A stretch of 64,000 nucleotides of DNA, taken from Dactylis glomerata (Eukaryota > Streptophyta > Magnoliopsida > Poales > Poaceae). Numbering within the stretch: position 1 is the first letter of the stretch; each line of letters starts with the position of its first letter. A program made the translations under genes and the position numbers. The notes under the pieces are model-generated. The model was given only the letters and a program-made list of their open reading frames with translations. It was not told the origin of the DNA and did no database searches. The stretch covers positions 10,048,253 to 10,112,252 of the forward strand of contig QXEO01000247.1 in assembly GCA_007115705.1 (NCBI GenBank). The letters are read 5' to 3'. Positions 23,540-33,040 of this stretch are shown one piece after another.

Positions 23540-24301
23540 ATGAATTTGACGGCTTTTTCGCTTTTAGCCAACTGCAGTTCAGAAGTCGACGGAAGTCAAG
23601 AGATGGAACTAACCATTGGAAGTTTGAGCATCCTTATCGGGCCATCGGGCTCGTCTCGCCTTTCGGATCCGACGAAACAAGATCAAGATCCGTCGGCAAA
23701 TGAGCCTGAGGCAACAGCAATAATGGAGTATTCCGACGGCTCATCCAGCGAGGTAAACTCGCCGGTTAGCCTAGAAGAAGTGCCAAAATGGAAAATTGCA
23801 GAGGACAACAAAGCAAAGGATAACTTCAATGCAGAAATCCAACTCGACGATCTCATGATCTGCCTCAACGATATCTCAGACAAATCAACAGACACATGGA
23901 AAACAGGGTTAGAGCTTTCTGAAGATGCCGATTCGATCTTCTCAAATCTCAATGGCAACATCGGCAAGCAATGCCAGGTACTCGCCATTGTGGGAGACAA
24001 CTCAGAGGAATTCGACGAAAATAACAACCCAGTGATAAATCCAGCAAATATCGATAGAGGAGCAAATCACCTAGCAGAAGGGCAAACAATAGAATCCCTC
24101 GCAACCAGGGAAAAAAATTCGACTATCAGTCGACGAGTGGAAAATAATAAAAGAAGCCGTAGAACACGGCACGCCAATACCATCAAATTCCAGCAAAGAC
24201 ATGCTGTTGGGGTATCATTACGCCCTAAGGCAGCAAGCAAAGCAACTAGCAAAGGAGAAGATAGAGATACAAAGAAGGAAAAATTCAGCCATTGCAGCTA
24301 G
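23540..24301 (+). CDS. N-terminal part of the E gag frame, before a +1 frame change
   Basis: Acidic, low-homology leader protein from ATG 23540 (MNLTAFSLL...), rich in Ser, Asp and Glu. Its meaningful part ends near the A7 run at 24111-24117. Beyond that point the gag frame (+1) reads R-L-S-V-D-E-W-K-I-I-K-E-A-V-E-H, which looks like real protein, while this frame becomes Arg/Lys-rich and stops at 24301. A one-base deletion in the homopolymer is the simplest reading, which would make this and the 24201 frame one gag. Programmed shifting is possible but unsupported. Confidence 0.6.
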   Translation: MNLTAFSLLANCSSEVDGSQEMELTIGSLSILIGPSGSSRLSDPTKQDQDPSANEPEATAIMEYSDGSSSEVNSPVSLEEVPKWKIAEDNKAKDNFNAEIQLDDLMICLNDISDKSTDTWKTGLELSEDADSIFSNLNGNIGKQCQVLAIVGDNSEEFDENNNPVINPANIDRGANHLAEGQTIESLATREKNSTISRRVENNKRSRRTRHANTIKFQQRHAVGVSLRPKAASKATSKGEDRDTKKEKFSHCS

Positions 24302-26606
24302 CGAAGCTGCTCGTAAAGCACGAAGCGACGCATCATACAGCAACGCAAGGAAAAATCGTCGACACGGCTCAAGGTATGACAACCTCGAGTACTCCGACAG
24401 GCAAAGTATCTCGAAAAATCTTGACTCGTCCTTCCTATCGGTCGACGAGCAGGGGAACATCCTACCAAAAACCCCTGAAGCAGCATTAGTAGCAGCGCAG
24501 GCATATCTGCTCACAACTCGACCAAGTCTAGGAGATCCTAGGGAGCACATGCATAGAGCAGCATTGAACGGACTCAATATGGTAGGCCACAAGTTATCAG
24601 CAAAAGGAGAAGAAGCACATCATCACAAGGAAGTACACAAAGCAAGGTCACCTCGCCGTCACAACAGTCCTCGGCATAGAAGCAGCAAACACCGATCTCG
24701 ATCGCCGTCACCAAAACAGCATGGTGGAACTCGAAGATCGCGATCCCCAAATGAAAGGCGCGATTATGAAGACGACGAAAAAGAAATGGGGGCATCATGC
24801 TTTACCCGTAGGGTTCGCACCACCCCAGTTCCTAAGGGATTCAAGCTACCTCATGATCAGCAAAAATACGACGGATCAAAGGAACCACAATCATGGCTCG
24901 CAGATTACTTACAAGCAGTTCAAATACTAGGAGGAACCAAAGAAACAGCAATGCAAAGTTTGCAACTACACCTCACCGGCGCAGCAAGGTCATGGTTAAG
25001 CAAACTAGAGAAAGAATCTATTGGAAGCTGGGAAGACCTAACAAAGCAATTTACAAGCAACTTCAGGTCGACATACAAGCGGCCAGCATCAATAGAAGAA
25101 GTCAAAGCGTGCGTACAGCAACGCGACGAAACACTACGGGCATACATCCAAAGATGGAACCTCATCAAAAATTCAGCAGTCGAAGTTTCAGACGAAAGGG
25201 CAATAGACGCGTTCATCATTGGATTAAGGCGAAGAGACCTAGTCGAAGAGATGGGTAGAATCAAGCCGAAAACAGTGTTAGATCTCATGGACACAGCAAA
25301 CAGATTTGCAGACGGAGAAGATGCGTGCAACAACAAACGGACACGATCTCCAGAGGATGACAGAAGAAACAGATATGGAAGTCAAAGGAGACGATCACGA
25401 AACTACGACACCTACGGCTCACATAGCCAAGTCGCCGCAGGATATAAAGACAACAGTTATCAAGGAAACGATCGCAGAAGCTCGGGATATCGAAACTATG
25501 GAAAAGAGGACTATAAGAAGTTCCCATCAAGAGAATCCAGAGAGTACAACCCATCGCCAGAAGATATGCTCAACGGGCCTTGTCACATACACTCAGCGTT
25601 CGTCGACGGGAAGCGAGTATCAAGGCACGCAATGAAAGATTGCACAACATTCTTAAAACTACAAGAAGCAGCACAAAACAAGCAAAGCGAAGCAAGACGA
25701 CAAGGATTCGAAGGGAGCAACAATCCCGCGACAAACCAGCAAGGAAACAACGGAGCTCCTCGGGGACAAAACCAGCAAAACAAGGAACACGACGACGAAG
25801 GGTACGTTCCATCAAAAGGACACATCACGGCAATGATACAACCCGTGCCCAAGTCGAACAAAGAGGAAAAGAGTATCACTCGACAAGTCAACTTAGCAGT
25901 CATGTCGCCTCCAGCCACAACAGAGTATCTGCATTGGTCAGAACAACCAATCGAGTTCAGCAGAGAAGACCATCCTATAACAGTACCTCGGCCAGGAAAC
26001 GCGCCTCTGGTACTCAAAGCTCAAATCGGCGCGTATGATATCGACAGAATATTCATGGACGTAGGAAGTGGAATTAACCTGATATACGCAAAAACACTCA
26101 GGGCAATGCACATATCGTTGGAGTTCCTGAAACCAACAGATTGTTCCTTCCATGGAATCGTACCAGGAAGCGCCAACTACCCACTGGATCGGATAGCACT
26201 CAATGTTTGCTTCGGCAACCGACAAAACTACAGGAGAGAAAAACTAGACTTCGAAGTCATGGACTGGCCATCTCAATATCATGCGATCCTCGGACGACCC
26301 ACGTTTTCGCGATTCATGGCAGTACCTCACTATACATATTTAGTACTTAAAATGCCAGGACCAAGAGGAATAATTACAGTCAAGGGAAGTTTTGAAGTCT
26401 CAGATCTCTGCGACAGGGAGTTTCACAAGATGGCGCAAAACTTTGGTGTGATAGCCAACTATGCAGAAAAGGTGAAGAACACAACTGCAGAAGGCATCAA
26501 GCTACTCGAAAGACGCGTCGCGGAGCCCGAGGCAAAGAAACCACAAGTAGAAACACCGGGAGAAGACAAAGGCGCAGAAGAAGAAGGGAAAAATGCGACT
26601 TCATAA
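24201..26606 (+). CDS. gag with C-terminal retropepsin-like domain, element E
   Basis: 801 codons from Met 24201; the homologous frame already begins near 24118. Parts: a Lys/Arg/Ser-rich coiled region (1-190) with SR-like stretches; a retrotransposon gag domain at about 220-370 (FKLPHDQQKYDGSKEPQSWL, ARSWLSKLEKESIGSWEDL, AFIIGLRRRDLVEEM); a charged linker where the zinc knuckle is not evident (a C-H-I-H and H-A-M-K-D-C segment near 455-475 may be a remnant); and a protease-like domain at about 600-740 with IFMDVGSGINLIY and YHAILGRPTFSRF. The catalytic motif is D-V-G-S-G rather than D-T-G. The C-tail is Glu/Lys-rich. No reverse transcriptase follows. Coat and protein processing for the element is the expected role. 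Confidence 0.85.
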   Translation: MLLGYHYALRQQAKQLAKEKIEIQRRKNSAIAASEAARKARSDASYSNARKNRRHGSRYDNLEYSDRQSISKNLDSSFLSVDEQGNILPKTPEAALVAAQAYLLTTRPSLGDPREHMHRAALNGLNMVGHKLSAKGEEAHHHKEVHKARSPRRHNSPRHRSSKHRSRSPSPKQHGGTRRSRSPNERRDYEDDEKEMGASCFTRRVRTTPVPKGFKLPHDQQKYDGSKEPQSWLADYLQAVQILGGTKETAMQSLQLHLTGAARSWLSKLEKESIGSWEDLTKQFTSNFRSTYKRPASIEEVKACVQQRDETLRAYIQRWNLIKNSAVEVSDERAIDAFIIGLRRRDLVEEMGRIKPKTVLDLMDTANRFADGEDACNNKRTRSPEDDRRNRYGSQRRRSRNYDTYGSHSQVAAGYKDNSYQGNDRRSSGYRNYGKEDYKKFPSRESREYNPSPEDMLNGPCHIHSAFVDGKRVSRHAMKDCTTFLKLQEAAQNKQSEARRQGFEGSNNPATNQQGNNGAPRGQNQQNKEHDDEGYVPSKGHITAMIQPVPKSNKEEKSITRQVNLAVMSPPATTEYLHWSEQPIEFSREDHPITVPRPGNAPLVLKAQIGAYDIDRIFMDVGSGINLIYAKTLRAMHISLEFLKPTDCSFHGIVPGSANYPLDRIALNVCFGNRQNYRREKLDFEVMDWPSQYHAILGRPTFSRFMAVPHYTYLVLKMPGPRGIITVKGSFEVSDLCDREFHKMAQNFGVIANYAEKVKNTTAEGIKLLERRVAEPEAKKPQVETPGEDKGAEEEGKNATS

Positions 26607-26883
26607 ACATAGAAAAGAGCAGGACACAAAGGCTATAGAAGCCACGAGTTATACCAGGGGCAATGCCCTCTAGATCCAGAACACAGGTCGTAGGCCGGAT
26701 CTCTTGGGTCACCCCATGTATCTTACATTACAAGTATAAATAAAGATAAATCGTTCCTCATATTCGAGTTTACGAGTCTTTTTAACGAGAAGGCGCGGCA
26801 CATGCACGAACCACACAAGTTCGCCTTGAGAATAAATTTCAGACGTATAGTCGCGAAATAAACTCTCGCGTTCTACATACGCC

Positions 26884-27815
26884 TTACAACATCGGGTTGT
26901 CAGAATTATCAACACCTAAAGGGTCTAAGTAGTGAAACTCGCGGAAAAACGCGGATTCTTCTTGTAACAGCCTGGCTATAATTCGCCGGGCAGGCTGCAA
27001 GGTACTCTCTAAGTGTACTCGCAAGCTTGCCCCACCCGGAGGATAGCTCAGCAACATGGAACTATAATTAAGTCTTGGCTGCCACTTGCGTATCCACCCA
27101 AGAGCAAAATTGGCACCTGCCACTAGATTCAGTTCTATCACCTGATGGATTCGCTGGCTAGACCTGAAAACATCAAGAAGCAGCGGGAAAGTAGCAGGCA
27201 GAGGATTGCGAGGAAGCATGACCGAGTGCATAGTTACGAGAGCTCTCCTACAGCCATCCACCGCCTCGCCAATGTGTTGGGCACGGTCCTGAAGAAACAC
27301 AACAGCACTCCGGCGTCGAGGATCAGACCATAAATTTTCAACACCTGCAGACATTTTTTCTAGAGACGCACTTCGTTCGGTAACCCGACGATCTTCAGCA
27401 GCGAAATCCAAGCAAGTGCCTATAAAGGGAAAAGGATGTCATCAAATAGCAGTGGAGCAAGAAACTAAGAAAATAAGTCGAGAGGGAACTTACATCGCAA
27501 CATTTCACAGGCGGACTCGACAATACCAAGAATAAAAGAATTACATTCTTCGTGATGCAAAATCTTCGCCGTCAAGCTGGACACTTCATCGTCAAGAATC
27601 GATACCTGCTTCATCAGGGCAGAAGTTCTGCTAGCTTTATCAAACGCCATCTGAGCTTGGCGTTTGGCTGAAGTCAAGCGAACTTCAAGGTCAGAAATCC
27701 TCGAAGAATACTCTGCGCATTGATTGCATCGACTAGGAGTCGACGAAATCTGAGGATCGAATCCATGGGCCGAGGAAGGAGCAGAGCCACGAGTCAAAGG
27801 ATCACGAACATGCAT
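26884..27815 (-). CDS. second antisense unit of element E, two exons, 285 aa
   Basis: Exons 27815-27494 and 27419-26884 on the minus strand, with a GTAAGT donor and TATAG acceptor. The join is in frame (858 nt with stop). The first exon has a C-x2-C pair (C-N-Q-C) then a heptad-like helical stretch (SSRISDLEVRLTSAKRQAQM, SILDDEVSSLTAKILHHEE). The second is helical and Arg-rich (FAAEDRRVTERSASLEKMS; RRIIARLLQEESAFF). An acceptor (TTTTGTAG, exon from 27818) lies just before the ATG in the same frame, so it could instead be exons 7-8 of the gene at 27991-30643. I recognise no domain. No codon is broken, consistent with recent selection or youth. Confidence 0.6.
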
Positions 27816-27990
27816 CGACTACAAAAGAAAAGAAAGGAGAAAACAATTTCAGAGAGGCAGCATAAAACTTCATACGAAGAGGATATATTTACATAAGAGC
27901 ACAACCCTATGGCTAAGGTTCTCGGGTTGCACTTAATTGAAGTCTTTACATTCAAAAGGAGAAAACTAAAAAGCCACAAAGAAGCTGAGT

Positions 27991-30643
27991 CTACGCCACC
28001 TCAGCATTGTGCTCCGAGGAAGAAGGGGGCGCGGCCAGTTCCTCGCTAGAAGCCGACGGTGACACTGGATCTTTCGCCGCTGGAGGTGGTGCAGCAGGCA
28101 CAGCAGAGGCTGCCGAAGGGGAAATCATTGTCAACAATGCAGGTGCCAACTTCTTCGCCTTCTCGAAGAACACCTTCATCTCGTCACGGGTGTGGCCATG
28201 GGGGGAGCTAACCTTCTCCCAGTCGAAGTCTGTACCGTGCGCAAGAGAAAGTGCAATAGCACCCTCGGCGCCGCGCTTAATGGACAGCCCTTTCAGCTGG
28301 AGAGTGGGGTCTTCAGTGGTGTCGAAGGACTTGGCAAGTTCAGTCAGGTTGTCCTTTGGGACTGCCGCCCTTTTCTTTGGCCACAACCCTGCAAATAGCC
28401 GCAACAGAACGCGACCAACCAACTCAAAAGTCTCCTGGATAGATATCCAGTTTTCCTCGAGTAGGTTCACCGCATTCATCAGAGGATCATCGTCTGTTTG
28501 CAAAGCCGACGGAGATACCCCGGTAAATTCTGCACAAATAGAAAAGAAAAGAGGAGATAAGTGACAACAGGCATACCAGAGAAACAGAAGTCGAAAGTAG
28601 AAAGACAAGTCGAAGAACTTACTTTCAGCAGCTGTAGACATGGTGTGAAGTCGCTCTGCCACGGCCTGTTCCCGCTGAGCATGTTCCTTGTTGGCATAAG
28701 CTAGAGCCCTTTCAGCTTTCTTCGCCTTGGCAAGCGCAGATTTTTGCGACTTCTCAGCAATTGCCTTAGCAGCGGTCGCAACGTCATAAGCTTTCTGCGA
28801 AGCTTTAAGTTCCGCCTCCAACGAAGCAATTCGAGCATTGGCGGTTGCTAAAGCAGCTGCATAAGGAGTCGACAGAGAGTCAGATAGATAACAAAGGACA
28901 AAGTGCAGAAGACAAGTGGTGATTGGACGTCAAAATTATACCTTCGGAAGCTTTCGCAACGTTTAGGTACCCTGCACACTCCGTGCCTAGGGCAATAAAT
29001 CTCTTGACTAGAGCCTGAGAAAAGAAGTGTGTAAGAGCAGAAATGCATAAAAAGAAAGCAAGTAAAGAAGAAGTGCTCACGTCATCAGAAGAAACCGTAG
29101 ATGCGTGGGCTTCCAGAGTAACGTTGGCCTCCTTAGCCTTCTTTGAGCGCTTAGGGTATCGAGATTGAGAAACCTTCTTCACACCGGACCTGGTAGCCCT
29201 CGGTGCAACATCTGGTTCGACAGGTTCATCAATGGCCGTAGGAGAAAGTGGTGGAGCAACTGTCGCATATGTTGGTGGTTCTTCATCATCACTGCATGAA
29301 GAATACAAGTTTTGAAAACAAGACAAAAACAATGCAGTTGGAGAACTCGATTACAATACTTACGATGCTAGCATGTCAAAGTACTCCATATCTTCTGCAA
29401 GAACGGGAGCTTTACCAGCTGCCGCAGAACTCGAGGAAGCAATGTCGTCGACACGCTTCCTTTTCTTGTCGACGCCAACATCTTTAGCAAGTGTAGGAGG
29501 AGGCGATGTCGACGAGCTAGTTTCCTCTTCTGATTCCTCGACATCATCTCCGTCCTGACTTTCGTCAGCCTCGGGGGCTTCAGATGCAGGAGAGGCTAGA
29601 TCAGCCGGAAGGGGCCCTTCCTCTAGAAGAGGAGGACGAGAAACAAGGAATTGGTGACCCTGCATATAAATGTGTCAGTAGAATGCAAAGGCAGAAACGG
29701 AAGAAAGAAGCAAGTCGAAACCAAGCAAAATTTGGCAAACAGTTGGCGCAGAGATACATACCTCAGGAAGAGGGTGCACGGAGTCGAAGAAATCCGCAGT
29801 CAAATCGGCAACTGCATGTTCCTTGGTGAGATTCCGGACTCGCTTGTCGACATCTTCTTTCGACATCAGATCTTCAGATATGCGAGTAGGATCCTCCAAG
29901 CCAGAGTAATTCCAAAGTTTGGTAAGGCGGTGTTGTAGAGGTTGAACTCGACGTTGAATAAAAAACGCCATGAGTTGCATACCCGACAGAGCACCCCCTT
30001 GACCTCCTTTTAAAGCCTTGATGCGGGAAAGAAGAGGAAGAATTTCTTGTGCTTCTGCATCTGAGGGGAGTGTGTCCCACGATGCCAATTTCTTCACCTC
30101 CTGGGAAGCATCAAAAGGAGGCAGGCCGAATTCGTCTTCAGGCGAGGATTTGCGGTCCTTGATGTAGAACCACTTCGTCCTCCATCCTTGGACAGACGCG
30201 GCCATGGAAAATTCAAAATATTGTGCTTCAGGACGCACAAAAACGATGGCTCCGCCCAGTTCGGGTTTCCTTGCCAGAGAAACATTGGGGCAGAGTCGAA
30301 AGATTGATCTCCAGAGAAGGAAGTGGGGCTCAATGCCCAAGAATGACTTGCAGAGAGTCACAAAGCAAGCAATGTGAAGAAGGGAATTTGGTGTGAGCTG
30401 ATGGAGCTGCACACCGTAGACAAATAGCAGCCCACGGAGAAACTTGTGGGCAGGAAGGGACAAACCGCGGAGGAGGAAAGCGAGAAACATTACCCGATAA
30501 CCGCTCGGGGGCTTCGGGATCCGCTCAGTACTAGGAAATTGGATGGAATCCTGGGCGGTGATGAGACCGTCCGCCGTGGCCTTCTCCACCTCCTTCTTTG
30601 TGATGGTGGAGCGCACCCAGTTGGTGGCAGACGTCTTGGCCAT
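27991..30643 (-). CDS. six-exon antisense gene of element E (putative gypsy-type transposon domain), 744 aa
   Basis: Minus-strand exons 30643-29762, 29659-29364, 29291-29081, 29014-28942, 28856-28623 and 28529-27991. All donors are GT and all acceptors AG. The spliced length of 2,235 nt is open throughout. Exon 1 (about 290 aa) resembles the plant-specific domain often labelled putative gypsy type transposon (Transposase_28): blocks FLRGLLFVYGVQLHQLTPNS, FVTLCKSFLGIEPHFLLWR and GWRTKWFYIKDRK. Exons 2-3 are acidic and Ser-rich with a basic K-K-R-K-R patch, a possible nuclear signal. Exon 5 is an Ala/Lys/Glu coiled coil. Exon 6 has a helical tail. A TATA box at about 30788-30798 fits transcription from within the element. 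An upstream in-frame Met at 30676 could add 11 residues. Function unknown. Confidence 0.78.
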
Positions 30644-30785
30644 GGTGCTCTTAGTGGCCAGATGTTTCACGCGCATCCAGCACAAAGCGCGCTTGGGGGC
30701 TTTGCAAGAGAGGAAGAGACAGAGGAGATCAGCAATGGAGGCGGCGGAGGGAACGAGCTGGTAAACAGTACGATTCCCCACTATG

Positions 30786-30800
30786 CCATTTATATATATT
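30786..30800 (-). promoter_or_regulatory. TATA box of the antisense gene in E
   Basis: Minus strand TATATATAAATGG lies about 110-145 bases upstream of the candidate start codons (30676, 30643) and lies outside both LTRs, so the antisense gene appears to have its own promoter. Confidence 0.6.
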
Positions 30801-30859
30801 CTGGGAGAAGGATCGTGGGCTGAGACGTGGCGCAAAGATCGGAAACGGCAGCCCACCAA

Positions 30860-31889
30860 CGGTCAAAAATCGTGCAGCCCATTAAACGGTCAAAAATTGT
30901 GAAAGTTATAGTGCTACCCCTAAAAACGGTTCGCACTGATGAATAGCTACGTCTTCATTGACGTCATAAAATATATATATAAAAGAAACAGGATGGCGCC
31001 GACAAATGCAGAGGTTATAAAGAGGATCATATGTGAAGGATTTTTTAAGCATAGCCTTGGGGGCTAAAATTTTCCAAAAAATATCGAATGGAACTCTTCA
31101 CTGAAGTGGTGGATTCGTATTTGATGACAAGGTGTCCTAAAAAGAAGGGTATCTCGAGTTGAAGAACATCCAAGTTGAAGTGTTTCGAGTTGAAGTGTGA
31201 AGAGCTACATTATCTCTTGAGCCTATACTCGAAAAACTCTTTTTTCGACTATAGCCTCGGGGGCTACTCCCATCGGGAGCGCTGAGCGCGCACCCGACGA
31301 TATTTATTGGTAAAGCATTAGAAATTGGAGAAGTATAGGAGTGTTACTCCCATCGGGAGCGAGTTTTATGGTTGAAGAAACCCGAATATTTTCAGTCAAA
31401 ATTTGACTGCGACATAAGATTCTCGAGTTGCGTTATCGCAACGGAACTCGAATGCCGTGACTTGTCACGAAGGTAAGACCCCGGGATCCGTCCTGTGTGG
31501 CCTGGTATACGCACATGGATGCGCTCTGCTGGTATGTATCCGTGTCTACGACGCAAAGAAAATCCTGGTGGACGCACTGGGTACCCTGAGAACCACTGGG
31601 ATTCATTTTTTGTAAGTCCTAAATGAGGCAAAAGAGTGAGTTTGACCGGTATCCCGAATTCAAGTCCAAGGGGATTGAATTTGAAGTAGGTGACAAGTAT
31701 CTGTTCCGGCAGTTAACTGACCTCTTGATCCGTCAGAGTTGTCAGGCTTGTTCATCAAAACCCCTTGCGAGCAAATTATCATGAAATATAAGTCGAAGAT
31801 TTGAAGATATGAAGAATTGATCAAGTCGAAGATTTAAAGATTAGAGATTCAACCTGAATCTGCAATTCCAGTAGAATCTCAGGGGCTAC
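30860..31889 (+). other. 3' non-coding part of E with polypurine tract
   Basis: No coding frame. The terminal CTCAGGGGCTAC (31878-31889) abuts the 3' LTR and acts as the polypurine-tract equivalent. Related GGGGGCTA strings occur at about 31048 and 31257. A CTCCCATCGGGAG hairpin motif occurs twice, at about 31267 and 31348. Confidence 0.6.
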
Positions 31890-32223
31890 TGACAAGGGTA
31901 TAGTTAATAGAGCCCGCTAGATGAGTACCCCTGAGGCCCGATAAGCTAGGCCCAATTGTAATGATAGTCGAATACGAGTTCTTACCGTATGTCGACATTG
32001 TAATCTGTATCGGACCCTACCCGATCCTCGAGACCTGGCCACCTATATATAGGGGCCAGGAGGGGACGGTGTAGGGCAGATTGAAAGCAAGCCAGGTTAA
32101 ACACCTAAGTTTACTTTCGATACACACTTATTTCGACTAACTTTACCTTCGAGTTCATCCGACGCCCTATCTCCCCGATCCTAAGTCCTTCATCTAGGAC
32201 ATTTGTTGAGTTAACCCTCGTCA
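31890..32223 (+). repeat. 3' LTR of E
   Basis: 334 bp. The only difference from the 5' LTR that I find is C to T near its end (TTTGTCGAG to TTTGTTGAG). Confidence 0.92.
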
Positions 32224-33040
32224 CAACCTTTCTCTAACCAAAAAATTCTATACGCTGCACACGCTCTGACACTTTAGATCCAGTACTACTTGGCAGGTGT
32301 TCGAATTACTGACATGGCTCCTTGAGGTAGCGCATCCTCATCGCTGGTCTTGTATGGAGCGTTGCGCAGGTCGACCCCTCCTAGAACACCGTGCCCACAA
32401 GAAGTCTGTGTCCGCTTAGCTCAACACCTCCATGAAGGCCGCTTCCCAGCTCGCCACCTCCGTGAAAGTAGCTCGAGGAGAAAGGGTTCGGCACTGCGGC
32501 CTAGATAAAGTAGGCGTACTAGAGGGAGAAAGGAGGGGAGCAGCGCACGCCAAGTGAAACCGCGGATAGCATCGGCGAGCACCAAGGCGGTGGTGCCATG
32601 GCCATGAGAGAGGATGGCCAGCTAGAGCAAGATGCTGGCTGATGTCATGGCAACAAATCAAGAACTGTAGGAAGGATTTGAGACAGAGGAAGACAATGAA
32701 ATAAGATCCAGTAGTGGGTTATGAACAAATAACAGATTGGTTTGGGTGCTAAAAGGGATGCTCTCGCTTTGAGTAGTGGTGAAAAGTGGGGCATGGGATA
32801 AACGAGTTGGATGTTCAAAGTAGTGTTGCGTAGCAGCAGCATGCAGGCTCTACTAGTTAGCATAGCATTGCATACAGCAGTAAAAGCTCACCTTTTGGTC
32901 AAGATCTCAAGGCCCATTACCGTCAAGTAGCCGTCAGGTTGACCTTTTGACATTCCCAGCATCCAACGGCTCTTGCGGTAGGGGTAGCTATCACCCATGT
33001 TAGTAAATCCACACCCGGTGACGAAAATTGCTGGCTACAA

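Larger units (their letters stand above)
23169..32223 (+). mobile_element. Tat-like Ty3/gypsy element E with antisense gene, 9,055 bp
   Basis: LTRs of 334 bp (23169-23502 and 31890-32223) differ at a single position by eye. Target duplication CAACC lies at 23164-23168 and 32224-32228. The plus strand carries the PBS, a short ORF, and gag with a protease-like domain; there is no reverse transcriptase, RNase H or integrase. The minus strand carries a large spliced gene and a second spliced unit between gag and the 3' LTR. An additional antisense gene is a known trait of some grass Tat-lineage elements; lineage assignment is from this layout and the PBS, not from pol. Confidence 0.92.
22721..33016. 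mobile_element. segment F, unclassified, split by element E
   Basis: Pieces 22721-23168 and 32229-33016. Short inverted repeats GGTGATAGCTACCC (22755-22768) and GGGTAGCTATCACC (32982-32995) face each other. A 24-base direct repeat with one mismatch flanks them (22729-22752 and 33017-33040). Without E the part between the inverted repeats is about 1.2 kb, with no convincing coding frame. It may be a non-autonomous DNA transposon, but no matching target duplication of 8-9 bp is seen beside the inverted repeats. Confidence 0.4.

Noticed and set aside
28007..28564. 185-codon plus-strand frame in E
   Set aside because: Exact antisense of exon 6 of the supported minus-strand gene.
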